Part shown: in pieces, positions 17,391 to 25,789 of the stretch
Position numbering within the stretch: the first letter of the stretch is position 1
How the letters are laid out: the number at the start of each line of letters is the position of its first letter
Assembly (NCBI GenBank): GCA_002471375.1
Contig: DKPV01000004.1
Location: forward strand, 653 to 43,955
DNA: 43,303 bases
Source: Flavobacteriales bacterium UBA7325
Lineage (GTDB): Bacteria; Bacteroidota; Bacteroidia; Flavobacteriales_D; Crocinitomicaceae
Direction of reading: 5' to 3'
Notes under the pieces: model-generated
Databases searched by the model: none
Seen by the model: the letters and a program-made list of their open reading frames with translations, nothing else
What the model was told of the DNA's origin: nothing
Made by a program: the position numbers and the translations under genes

Positions 17391-18269
17391 ATGGCAAATC
17401 TTAAAGAGATAAAAAACAGAATTACCTCGATTTCATCGACGATGCAAATTACATCGGCAATGAAGATGGTTTCTGCTGCTAAATTGAAACGAGCGCAAGA
17501 TGCAATTACGCAAATGCGTCCGTATTCTGAGAAGCTTCAGGAGATATTGGGTAATCTGAGTGCCACACTTGATCTTTCAGAGAATGCATACTCACATCAG
17601 CGAGAAGTTAAGAATGTAATTATCGTTGGGGTAACTTCGAATAGAGGACTATGTGGAGGTTTCAATAACAACGTCGTAAAAAAGATCAATTCACTTGTTG
17701 CCGAAGATTTTGCAGGAGCAAATGTGAAAATGATTGCTGTTGGAAAGAAAGTAAACGATTCATTTAGAAGAAGTGATATGAACTTCCGACCAGAAGGAAT
17801 TGGAGAAGCTCCTGATATTTTTAATGATCTTTCTTTTGAACGGTCAATAGTTCTTGCGGATTATCTGATGGCAGAGTTTGCTGCAGGGAATGTAGATAAG
17901 ATCGTTGTTGTTTACAACAAGTTCAAGAATGCAGCAGTTCAAATTGTGATGGACGAGCAATTCCTGCCAATCGAAGTAAACGAGCAAGATGATCAAGCTT
18001 CAGCTGGAGATTATTTATTCGAGCCATCAAAATCTGAAATTGTTGAGGATTTAATCCCTAAGTCTTTGAAGACGCAATTATTCAAAGCCCTTCTAGACTC
18101 GAATGCATCAGAGCATGGAGCAAGAATGACGGCAATGCATAAGGCAACTGATAACGCAGGTGAATTGAAGAGAACACTGACATTAGAATACAACAAAGCA
18201 CGTCAAGCTGCAATTACAAACGAGATCCTTGAGATCGTTGGTGGTGCGGAAGCGCTTAAAGATAGCTAG
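17391..18269 (+). CDS. atpG: ATP synthase F1 subunit gamma
   Basis: 292-residue central rotor shaft. The N-terminal helix IKNRITSISSTMQITSAMKMVSAAKLKRAQ and the C-terminal helix (MHKATDNAGELKRTLTLEYNKARQAAITNEI) together form the antiparallel coiled coil inside the hexamer. The Rossmann-like middle contains VGVTSNRGLCGGFN. It is the last gene of this atp block: atpD and atpC are absent and an intrinsic terminator follows, as in other Bacteroidota where atpDC is a separate locus. Confidence 0.97.
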   Translation: MANLKEIKNRITSISSTMQITSAMKMVSAAKLKRAQDAITQMRPYSEKLQEILGNLSATLDLSENAYSHQREVKNVIIVGVTSNRGLCGGFNNNVVKKINSLVAEDFAGANVKMIAVGKKVNDSFRRSDMNFRPEGIGEAPDIFNDLSFERSIVLADYLMAEFAAGNVDKIVVVYNKFKNAAVQIVMDEQFLPIEVNEQDDQASAGDYLFEPSKSEIVEDLIPKSLKTQLFKALLDSNASEHGARMTAMHKATDNAGELKRTLTLEYNKARQAAITNEILEIVGGAEALKDS

Positions 18270-18290
18270 TAGTCAAATTGAAATACTTGA

Positions 18291-18323
18291 GCCTCGTTTC
18301 ACTATGAAACGAGGCTTTTTTTT
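18291..18323 (+). terminator. intrinsic terminator of the atp operon
   Basis: A perfect 10-bp stem, GCCTCGTTTC (18291-18300) and GAAACGAGGC (18306-18315), with loop ACTAT, followed by eight T. It lies 21 bases after the atpG stop. Confidence 0.95.
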
Positions 18324-18345
18324 GCTTGACAATTTATTTTGAATC

Positions 18346-19003
18346 TTATAGAGCAAGCCTCACTTCAATAAATCCACCGGAAAGATAATTGGAGTACTTT
18401 CCGCTTCTAGTAAAGTTGGCGTAACCACCAAAATGGATTCCAAATCCTGCTGCATCAATATCAGCACTAAATTTCCCATACAGATTACCAAAGTCGTAGC
18501 AAACGGATACGTTTCCTCCAAGTCCTATCCGCGGAAAAATGTCTGTATCTCCAAATCCAAATTGTGTAACAGCGTTGAGAACGAATGGTGATACGGAATC
18601 CCTCATTCTACTTTTTGTTGAATCTCCATCTTCGATCATCATCTTGCCTTCTTCAGAGGCATAGGGTGTAAATATATTGCCAACTGCTACTTGTTCCAAA
18701 GAGAAAGCCGAGTGGCCCACTCCCAGAGTACCAGTAATAATCTCCATAAACAAGGCCAACACCAATTTCAGCTGCATACATCGAATGATTAATATCACCT
18801 AGTTTTGAGCTAGGATTACCACGAAATGCAAACATAGGAGCCAATTGAGCCGACCCTACTTCTATAGGGTCTTCAAATATTGATGAGACGGCGCTAGTCT
18901 CCAGCTCTTGATGTTGTGTTTCTAGAGCATCTACTTGCGCTAACAAGCCCTCTTGAATGACTTGGCAGCAAAGAATCACGAGTATTATCATTAGCTTCTT
19001 CAA
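18346..19003 (-). pseudogene. frameshifted outer-membrane beta-barrel-like protein
   Basis: Two overlapping minus-strand frames read as one gene. The first (start ATG 19003) gives a signal peptide, MKKLMIILVILCCQVIQEGL, ending near LLAQ, then SAQLAPMFAFRGNPSS and AAEIGVGLVYGDYYWYSG. Good sequence then continues in the other frame as VGHSAFSLEQVAVGNIFTPY and runs to the stop at 18346. The shift lies at about 18700-18735. The C-terminal part alternates polar and aromatic/glycine residues (GGNVSVCYDFGNLYGKFSAD; GIHFGGYANF), as barrel strands do, so an outer-membrane protein of about 215 residues is likely. The family is not recognised. A single-base sequencing error is an alternative to true decay. 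Confidence 0.6.
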
Positions 19004-19171
19004 ACTTCAAATGTATGACTTGATACCGGCTAATCATTGTTGATTTCCATCTGTCCAAAAGCGTTACTTGCGAATCACGCAACTACGAAACTGCATAGTT
19101 TAACACGGATTACAGAAGAATAGCGCGAACAAAGTTTGTATATTTATGGCGCTCGATTAGCAGAGTAGCCA

Positions 19172-20803
19172 ATGAAGTTTTTTTACGGATTCATTTTCTT
19201 GTTTATTGCAACCTTCGATTCATTTGGACAAGGTTATAAGACATTTGAAAGTACTTACTTTGAAGTTGGTGATTCAATTCGTGTAGATGTTTCATTAATC
19301 GGTGATCCATACTATCGTGAATGGAACGTTAGAGGAGAAGATAAAGAGGTGCTAGTTAATTTCCTCAAGCGAAATCCTAGATTGAAAATAGAGCTAAACG
19401 CCTATACAGATACGAAAGGTTCTAATGAATCAAATCTTGATAGGTCGAAATTGCGGGCGGAATCTCTCCTACAATGGCTTATCGAAGGTGAGGGATTTGA
19501 TAAGGGTAGATTCAGACATAAGGGTTGGGGAGAAGAAAAACCGATTTTTTCGGACGAGCAAATTTATGCACATAGGGGTGATGAACGCCATAAATGGGAT
19601 TCACTTCAAGCGATCAATAGGCGCATAATTATAGTGATCGACGATATAGAACAAAGAGTCAACTGTGCATATCGTTCTGCCGATGATCCGGATTTAAAGC
19701 AATATTATAAGAACGACCCGGAGATCATGGCTATTGGAAATAGATTCCGATTAGATTTTATAGCATTTCAAGAGGAGAGTGCCTTGATCACAGGATTTTC
19801 CGTGAATAAAGCGAAATATGATGAGCTAGCCGCATTCATTTTATGCCATCCAGGTGTAAACTTTCAAGTTTCGGTACATGATGATTCATTTGGAAGATCT
19901 ATTGTCACTGATTCACTTACACAGGCAAGAGCGATTAGTTTGGTAGAATTTCTTTCTACAACATATACGATTCCAAAGAGCAGATTTAGATCTTTTGGCT
20001 ATGGACATTCACGACCAATTATTCCAGACATGATTATTGATGAGCTGGCAGATGATAAAGCGAAACAGGATGAACTTCATGCGATTAATCGTAGATCCGA
20101 ATTGGAGGTGATTGGGATAGGAGCCTTCAACGATATTGCATTTAATAAACGAATGCAATTAACGGACTTGGAGATGGCACATGAAGGCATAATCTACATG
20201 GGATACCAGCATCACATAAAATTAGAAACGCGAGCGCGATACGATTCGATCCAGATGCTTTATAATCATGACGAGCTACATATTTCTCAATCGAAAGTGA
20301 ATAGTCACCGTTGGAATGTTACAATCGTTTCTAGCGAGTCATTAGGGGATTATAATAACATATCTTTCTTAGGTTGGAGTAAAGGGATGGCAGAATTTCT
20401 TTCCTCTAAATCTTTTCAAATTACAGCAATCGAAGAACCTGAAATCTATCTTGGAGAAAACAGAATTAGCAATATCGATCTTAATGAATACAAGGATCTA
20501 GAGCTATTTACTTCGAATCACCTTGTCGCTAGATATGACACTTCCAAATACTTCCTTTTAAAGTCTTATCCGGTAGTTTCTTATGAGTTAAAAGTGGGGA
20601 GGAAGAAATTCGTGGAGGACGGTGCTGATTTTTCGACAGACCTAATGCGTGCCATCCGTAAGGCAAAACCAGACATGATCATTCATTTTGAACACATGGA
20701 GATTCAGAAAGGGTCGGAGGTTCAGATGCATGAGATTCACGAGGATTATATTAAGAAGACGAAAACTAAAAAAAACGTTCTATTTCAAGCGCTCGATGAT
20801 TAG
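19172..20803 (+). CDS. secreted protein with two OmpA-like peptidoglycan-binding domains
   Basis: 543 residues with a signal peptide ending near FDSFGQG. Two OmpA-C-type domains are visible. The first is at about 50-135 (NPRLKIELNAYTDTKGSNES, then SLLQWLIEGEGFDKGRFRHKG). The second is at about 220-315 (ILCHPGVNFQVSVHDDSFGR, then VEFLSTTYTIPKSRFRSFGY). Both keep the N-terminal strand, helix and RFRxxGxGxxxPI pattern. The remaining 230 residues have no recognised domain. It probably anchors something to peptidoglycan in the periplasm. Its 3' end overlaps the modA start by eight bases, so it may be cotranscribed with molybdate uptake. Confidence 0.8.
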   Translation: MKFFYGFIFLFIATFDSFGQGYKTFESTYFEVGDSIRVDVSLIGDPYYREWNVRGEDKEVLVNFLKRNPRLKIELNAYTDTKGSNESNLDRSKLRAESLLQWLIEGEGFDKGRFRHKGWGEEKPIFSDEQIYAHRGDERHKWDSLQAINRRIIIVIDDIEQRVNCAYRSADDPDLKQYYKNDPEIMAIGNRFRLDFIAFQEESALITGFSVNKAKYDELAAFILCHPGVNFQVSVHDDSFGRSIVTDSLTQARAISLVEFLSTTYTIPKSRFRSFGYGHSRPIIPDMIIDELADDKAKQDELHAINRRSELEVIGIGAFNDIAFNKRMQLTDLEMAHEGIIYMGYQHHIKLETRARYDSIQMLYNHDELHISQSKVNSHRWNVTIVSSESLGDYNNISFLGWSKGMAEFLSSKSFQITAIEEPEIYLGENRISNIDLNEYKDLELFTSNHLVARYDTSKYFLLKSYPVVSYELKVGRKKFVEDGADFSTDLMRAIRKAKPDMIIHFEHMEIQKGSEVQMHEIHEDYIKKTKTKKNVLFQALDD

Positions 20804-21563
20804 AAATATTACTGTAATTGCACTGGTAGTAGGTTTGCTGAGCGTAAGTTGCACTTCCACGGAAACAGGTGCGGAAGACAAGGTCTTGAAGATTGCGATC
20901 GCCGCAAACATGCAGTATCCTATGGACTCTATTACGACGGTTTTTACAGAGCTGACCGGAATTACATGTGAGGTTACTTCCAATTCCTCAGGAATGCTGA
21001 CAGCACAGATACAGAATGGAGCGCCTTTCGATTTATTCCTGTCTGCTAACATGAGTTACCCTGAGGAGTTGATTAAATCAGGATTTGGTGATTGTATCAG
21101 CATTTATGCATATGGGAAGTTAGCATTGGTTTATCCGATTGGTACAAAGTATACCTCAGTCGAAGATTTATTGTTGGACAGTGACATTAGAAGAATTGCG
21201 ATTCCTGATGAACGGACGGCTCCTTATGGAATCACAGCCGAGGCATTTTTAAGAAAGATTGGAATTAGGGAGAAATTGACAGGTAAAGTTGTCATAGGCG
21301 AAAGTGTAGCACAGGTGAATCAGTATATCGAGACCAACGCGGTAAACGCAGCATTCACGAGTTATTCTTATGTTCATAAGTTCGAACAAAAGCATGAAGT
21401 GATACAGTTAGATCCTACGATGTATCCAGAAATTGAGCAGGGAGCGTTAATACTGAAATCAGGGAAGAAAAACCACCCGGATGAATCGATGACGTTCATT
21501 GAATTCTTATCTTCGGAAGAATGCCGAAAGATTCTCGTTCATTTTGGCTATAACATCAAGTAA
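20796..21563 (+). CDS. modA: molybdate ABC transporter substrate-binding lipoprotein
   Basis: 255 residues from the ATG at 20796, which overlaps the previous stop by eight bases. The lipobox gives Cys19 (LLSVSC), so this is a periplasmic lipoprotein. Type II binding-protein features of ModA are clear: IAIAANMQYPMDSITTVFTE, SNSSGMLTAQIQNGAPFDLF, LSANMSYPEELIKSG, IAIPDERTAPYGITAEAFLR and SVAQVNQYIETNAVNAAFTS. It binds molybdate or tungstate and hands it to ModB. modB starts three bases after its stop. Confidence 0.93.
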   Translation: MIRNITVIALVVGLLSVSCTSTETGAEDKVLKIAIAANMQYPMDSITTVFTELTGITCEVTSNSSGMLTAQIQNGAPFDLFLSANMSYPEELIKSGFGDCISIYAYGKLALVYPIGTKYTSVEDLLLDSDIRRIAIPDERTAPYGITAEAFLRKIGIREKLTGKVVIGESVAQVNQYIETNAVNAAFTSYSYVHKFEQKHEVIQLDPTMYPEIEQGALILKSGKKNHPDESMTFIEFLSSEECRKILVHFGYNIK

Positions 21564-21566
21564 AGG

Positions 21567-22232
21567 ATGGATTATGCACCATTTCTTGTTACTGCTAAGT
21601 TAGCTCTGTTCACGACAGTTATTCTTTTTGTTATTGCCATACCTATTAGTTACTTCTTGGCTTTCTCTAGGTGGAGAGGTAAGATTTTCTTAGAGAGTTT
21701 ATTAATGCTCCCGATTATATTACCGCCAACCGTTTTGGGGTTTTATTATTTATCATTTCTTGGTCCGCAGAGCGGAATAGGGGCCTTCTTCGAGGAGTAT
21801 TTCGATCTGTCTTTTGCTTTTTCGTTTGAAGGAATATTGATCGGGTCAGTAATTTATTGCTTGCCTTTTATGATAAGCCCAATTACGAGTGGTCTTCGCG
21901 AGATCCCAAGAAATACGCAAGAATCAATTCGTATTTTGGGTAAGAGCCGATCCAATGCGCTGAGAAAGGTGTATCTCCCGATTATTAAAACTTCTCTTTG
22001 GAGTGGAATAGTCTTAACCTTTGCGCATACCATTGGCGAGTTTGGACTAGTACTCATGATTGGCGGTAAGATGGATGAGACAAATGTTGCATCTGTAGCT
22101 ATTTATGATGAGATGAACGCGCTTAATTATGATGTTGCCAGTCACTACGCAGTCATAATGCTAATCGTAAGTTTTATTTTAATTGTGACGCTGAATTTAA
22201 TTCTACGTAAAAAGAGAAGTATCCCTGCTTAG
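21567..22232 (+). CDS. modB: molybdate ABC transporter permease
   Basis: 221-residue inner-membrane permease with five or six spans. The ABC-binding EAA loop is visible (ITSGLREIPRNTQESIRILGK, then LRKVYLPIIKTSLWSG). PIILPPTVLGFYYL and FAHTIGEFGLVLMIGG are ModB landmarks. It sits between modA (three-base gap) and modC, whose coding frame begins before the modB stop. Confidence 0.94.
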   Translation: MDYAPFLVTAKLALFTTVILFVIAIPISYFLAFSRWRGKIFLESLLMLPIILPPTVLGFYYLSFLGPQSGIGAFFEEYFDLSFAFSFEGILIGSVIYCLPFMISPITSGLREIPRNTQESIRILGKSRSNALRKVYLPIIKTSLWSGIVLTFAHTIGEFGLVLMIGGKMDETNVASVAIYDEMNALNYDVASHYAVIMLIVSFILIVTLNLILRKKRSIPA

Positions 22233-22905
22233 TATTGATTTACATATAAAGTATCGTTCTCGAAGACGATCTGTTTCCATTAGTTTGGAGACAAAGATTA
22301 ATCCTGAAAAGATCACGGCTATCTATGGTAAATCTGGAGTAGGTAAGTCTTCTGTGCTTAGAATGATTGCAGGATTGGATCAGCCAGATAGTGGATTGGT
22401 TAAACTTGGCGATCAATTATGGTTCTCAAGTGAGGATAGAGTGAATCTTCCGGTTTCGGAGAGAAAGATTGGTTTTGTTTTCCAGGACTATAGCTTATTT
22501 GCGACAATGACCGTCGAACAAAACATGCAATACGCGTCAAAAGATGGGATTATTCCACAGTCAATCATGGAGATGGTAAATGCTCTTGGACTAGATGGTT
22601 TGTTATCGTCTTTTCCAGATGAACTTTCGGGAGGCCAGAATCAACGTGCAGCGGTGCTAAGGTCACTATGTCAAGAACCAGATGTTCTGCTCTTAGATGA
22701 GCCCTTTTCTGCGTTAGATGATGATTCAATAGCAGACTTGGTAGCAGCACTAAAGATGGCAAAGTCGAGATATAGTACGGCGATACTTATTGTGAGTCAT
22801 CGAAAGGATGTCTTGTTAAGCATGGCAGATGAAGTGATTCATTTGAAAGAAGATGGACTCTTTAACCAAGGTCTGCCGAGTGAACTTCTGGTCAGGAGAT
22901 TTTAA
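22225..22905 (+). CDS. modC: molybdate ABC transporter ATP-binding protein, probable CTG start
   Basis: ATPase of the molybdate importer. A TTG start at 22285 would begin inside the domain. The family's first strand and Walker A context are in frame from CTG at 22225: LLSIDLHIKYRSRRRSVSI. So CTG (overlapping the modB stop) is preferred, giving 226 residues; ATT at 22234 is the other candidate. Walker A GKSGVGKS is at about 35-42, the signature LSGGQ at about 134, then Walker B VLLLDEPFSALDD and the switch His in IVSHRKD. The C-terminal molybdate-binding TOBE domain of classical 350-residue ModC is absent. Confidence 0.88.
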   Translation: MLSIDLHIKYRSRRRSVSISLETKINPEKITAIYGKSGVGKSSVLRMIAGLDQPDSGLVKLGDQLWFSSEDRVNLPVSERKIGFVFQDYSLFATMTVEQNMQYASKDGIIPQSIMEMVNALGLDGLLSSFPDELSGGQNQRAAVLRSLCQEPDVLLLDEPFSALDDDSIADLVAALKMAKSRYSTAILIVSHRKDVLLSMADEVIHLKEDGLFNQGLPSELLVRRF

Positions 22906-22985
22906 AATGCCAAAAAATTGGCCAGAGTGTAGACCAGCACTAGCCACATTTGAATTCCATGCAGAACTGATAAAAGTCATTTTTT

Positions 22986-23662
22986 CTATTTGATAAGATT
23001 TACATTATCCTTAACCATGAATGTATTTCCATGAACAATTACTTTTTCGACCTGTCGACCAGCTTCACCTGCAGGTGCTGTAATTCTCAATTGAATTTTA
23101 CCTTAATGACCTTTAGCAATAGGTGTTTTCGTGTAACTAACCACTTGAATGTACGGCTCTTATACTGTTACATCTGAAATTACAAGATCATCAGACCCAT
23201 CACTCTCAACGTCGATTGTGTAATCGAAAGTTTGGTTTTGAGAATAGGCTCCCATCTCAAGAAAAGTACTTTTAAATTTCACCCCACCATCCTTTGACTG
23301 CATGCTTGAAGGTTCACTAAAACGAGCCGAAGCATTTTCTGTTCCGTCCGTGTAGAGCATGTCTAGTTAAATGGACCATTTCCTTTTCTTGTTCTGCTTG
23401 ATATACCATCGCATTCCAGACCATTCTTCGGCCATTCCTGCGTTTTTCTTTATTTTTTCAGAGTTCCCTTCAACTTCGACCATTACAGAATATGATCCTG
23501 CTCCAGGAACAGTTGTTTCCGCGTACATCACATATCCTTCATTGATTTTCCGTTTACCTATGCCTTAAATGGTTCGCCTTTCTTAGTTTCAAGGATCATT
23601 TTTTTCTGAGCGTTCAACGCAAAGACCGACAAGAGTATTAATGCAATAACAAAGTATTTCAT
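22986..23662 (-). pseudogene. decayed secreted DUF1573-like protein
   Basis: A minus-strand relic begins at ATG 23662 with a good signal peptide (MKYFVIALILLSVFALNAQ), reads about 34 codons, then shifts frame. After the shift one frame carries GYVMYAETTVPGAGSYSVMV and later VKFKSTFLEMGAYSQNQTFD. It continues to KTPIAKGH and GKIQLRITAPAGEAGRQVEK, ending at TAG 22988-22986. Three TAA stops interrupt that frame (23369-23367, 23162-23160, 23105-23103). The second half matches the DUF1573 layout: strand, DLVISDV, P-T-P-I-A-x-G, then a final Ig-like strand pair. It lies between modC and the S9 peptidase, both intact. Confidence 0.72.
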
Positions 23663-23710
23663 AGGATTAGTTTTTTTGCACACGTACTACACAACTATAT
23701 TAGTAAAGGG

Positions 23711-25633
23711 TTACTTATCTATTGGAGGAAGTGTTTCACCTAACCATTTGTAAAACTCTGTATGCCAAATGAGACTGTTTTGATTTCCAAGAACCCAATG
23801 ATTCTCTTCCGGAAAATAGAGTAGCTTGCTACGAATTCCTTGAAGTTGAGCAGCCTGAAAAGCTTCTAAACCTTGGCCAATTGGCACGCGAAAATCCTTA
23901 CCTCCTTGAACAATCAACATTGGAGTATTCCATTTTTCAACGTTCTCTGCAGGATTAAATGCGTTATGTGATCGTTGCGCAGCTTCATTGTCCTTGTCCC
24001 AATACGCTCCACCTAGATCCCAGTTTACAAAGAACATCTCTTCAGTTGTTCCATACATACTTTTCCAGTTGAAGATTCCATCGTGAGAGACGAAAGTTTT
24101 AAATCGATTATTGTGAGTTCCGGCCAAATAGAACACTGAATAGCCTCCATAACTAGCACCAATACATCCAAGACGGTCTTTGTCAACATATGCCTCTTTT
24201 GCAATATCGTCGATAGCCGAGAGGTAGTCATCCATATTTTGTCCACCGTAGTCCTTGCTGATTTGCTCGTTCCATTCAACTCCATGTCCTGGCATACCAC
24301 GACGGTTTGGAGCAATTATGATATAACCATGTGATGCCATTAGTTGAAAGTTCCATCGGTAAGAATAGAATTGACTTAAAGCTCCTTGAGGTCCACCTTG
24401 ACAATACAATAAAGTTGGATACTTCTTCGTAGGGTCAAAGTTTGGAGGGTAAATCACCCATGATAACATATCCTTACCATCAGTAGTTTTTACCATTCTA
24501 CTCTCAACCTTACTTAGACTAATTGAATTGTAAAAATCAGTGTTAGCATTAGTGAGCTGACGCATCTCGCCAGATTTTAGGTTAACCGTATAAAGTTCCG
24601 TAGCATGATTCATATCGCCACGTGAGACAACCATCGAATTCTCAGACTGACCAACGATACCTCTAACGTCAAATTTCCCTTTCGTTATCTGTCTTGGCAA
24701 CTTTATTTTATCGGCCGATTTAGGAACTTCAACAACGAATAGTTGGGCAGTTCCGTCAACTGGAGCATTGAAATAGATGCTTTTGCTATCATTACTCCAT
24801 TTAAACCCATTCACAGTTCCATCCCATGCCGCGGTTAAGTTTACTGGCTTTTTATCAATAAACATGATGATATCATTCTTATCAGACTCATATCCATCGC
24901 GCTTCATTTGAAGCCAAGCTAATCTTCCTTTTGGAGAGAATGCAGGCTGGGTATCATACCCGAGATTATATTCCGTAATATTTTTTGTTGCTCTTGTTTC
25001 AAGATCATATTCGTAGATATCAGTGTTGGTACTTACCGCATATTCAGTACCGTATTTTTTCTTGGCAACATATAATACTTTCTTGCCTTCAGGACACCAT
25101 ACATAATCCTCAGCTCCACCGAAGGGTTGTTGCGGACAATCAAAGAGTTCTCCTTCCATGATATCGATAGTTTGTTCTCTCGTTTTCGTAGGCGCGATGA
25201 ACACATGGCTATACGCACCATCTTCCCATTGATCCCAATGACGATAGTTCAATTGATCGTAGATCATCATATTAGATTCCTTCAACTCGGGATAATGGTC
25301 GGTCCCGCTAATGTTTGTCAATTTTACTTCTGCATTATACAATCTCTTTGAACCATCTGGTGAGATAAGTCGATCGATTAAGTGATTTGCAGGATCTTTA
25401 ATTTCCATTGGTCTACCGCCATCAGCATGTATCATATAGTATTTGCTTGATCGAGTATTATTCGCGACATCAACTTTTGAAACTTGATATACCACCTGAC
25501 TGTTGTCTTCTGTCATACCGAGCGCAGATACTCTGTTTAACTCAATCAATTGCTTTGGTGTAATTCCTTCTTGACCAAAACTGAACAATGTAGCAGTCAC
25601 AAAAAGTGTTACGGAAACTATCTTCTTTATCAT
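23711..25633 (-). CDS. secreted S9 family prolyl oligopeptidase-like peptidase
   Basis: 640-residue serine peptidase of the dipeptidyl-peptidase/acylaminoacyl-peptidase group. A signal peptide (ends near LFSFGQ) is followed by a TolB/DPP-IV-like beta-propeller (about 30-370), then the alpha/beta-hydrolase domain. The catalytic triad is visible: Ser494 in GASYGG, Asp580 in QGGKDFRVP and His612 in EENHWVL, the usual spacing. It likely trims peptides in the periplasm. It is transcribed alone, with the DUF1573-like relic downstream and a divergent phospholipase-like gene upstream. Specificity cannot be read from sequence. Confidence 0.93.
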   Translation of the reverse strand: MIKKIVSVTLFVTATLFSFGQEGITPKQLIELNRVSALGMTEDNSQVVYQVSKVDVANNTRSSKYYMIHADGGRPMEIKDPANHLIDRLISPDGSKRLYNAEVKLTNISGTDHYPELKESNMMIYDQLNYRHWDQWEDGAYSHVFIAPTKTREQTIDIMEGELFDCPQQPFGGAEDYVWCPEGKKVLYVAKKKYGTEYAVSTNTDIYEYDLETRATKNITEYNLGYDTQPAFSPKGRLAWLQMKRDGYESDKNDIIMFIDKKPVNLTAAWDGTVNGFKWSNDSKSIYFNAPVDGTAQLFVVEVPKSADKIKLPRQITKGKFDVRGIVGQSENSMVVSRGDMNHATELYTVNLKSGEMRQLTNANTDFYNSISLSKVESRMVKTTDGKDMLSWVIYPPNFDPTKKYPTLLYCQGGPQGALSQFYSYRWNFQLMASHGYIIIAPNRRGMPGHGVEWNEQISKDYGGQNMDDYLSAIDDIAKEAYVDKDRLGCIGASYGGYSVFYLAGTHNNRFKTFVSHDGIFNWKSMYGTTEEMFFVNWDLGGAYWDKDNEAAQRSHNAFNPAENVEKWNTPMLIVQGGKDFRVPIGQGLEAFQAAQLQGIRSKLLYFPEENHWVLGNQNSLIWHTEFYKWLGETLPPIDK

Positions 25634-25766
25634 TAGTATATCATTTGAAAATTCATGCTAAAGATAGACATTGATTTTCATTCCTCCTTGATCGATTATA
25701 GTTTAACGAGCAGCGTAATTTCTGCATTGGATTACTCTTGCCAGATCGTTTATACGAGTATTATCG

Positions 25767-25774
25767 TATTTTTG
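25767..25774 (+). promoter_or_regulatory. -7 element of the phospholipase C-like gene
   Basis: TATTTTTG, 15 bases before the ATG at 25790. No well-spaced TTG was found, so this is a half-site only. Confidence 0.35.
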
Positions 25775-25789
25775 AATAAAGCTAACAGT

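Noticed and set aside
22906..22985. Weak inverted repeat after modC as a terminator
   Set aside because: The arms match poorly and no T-run follows on the plus strand.
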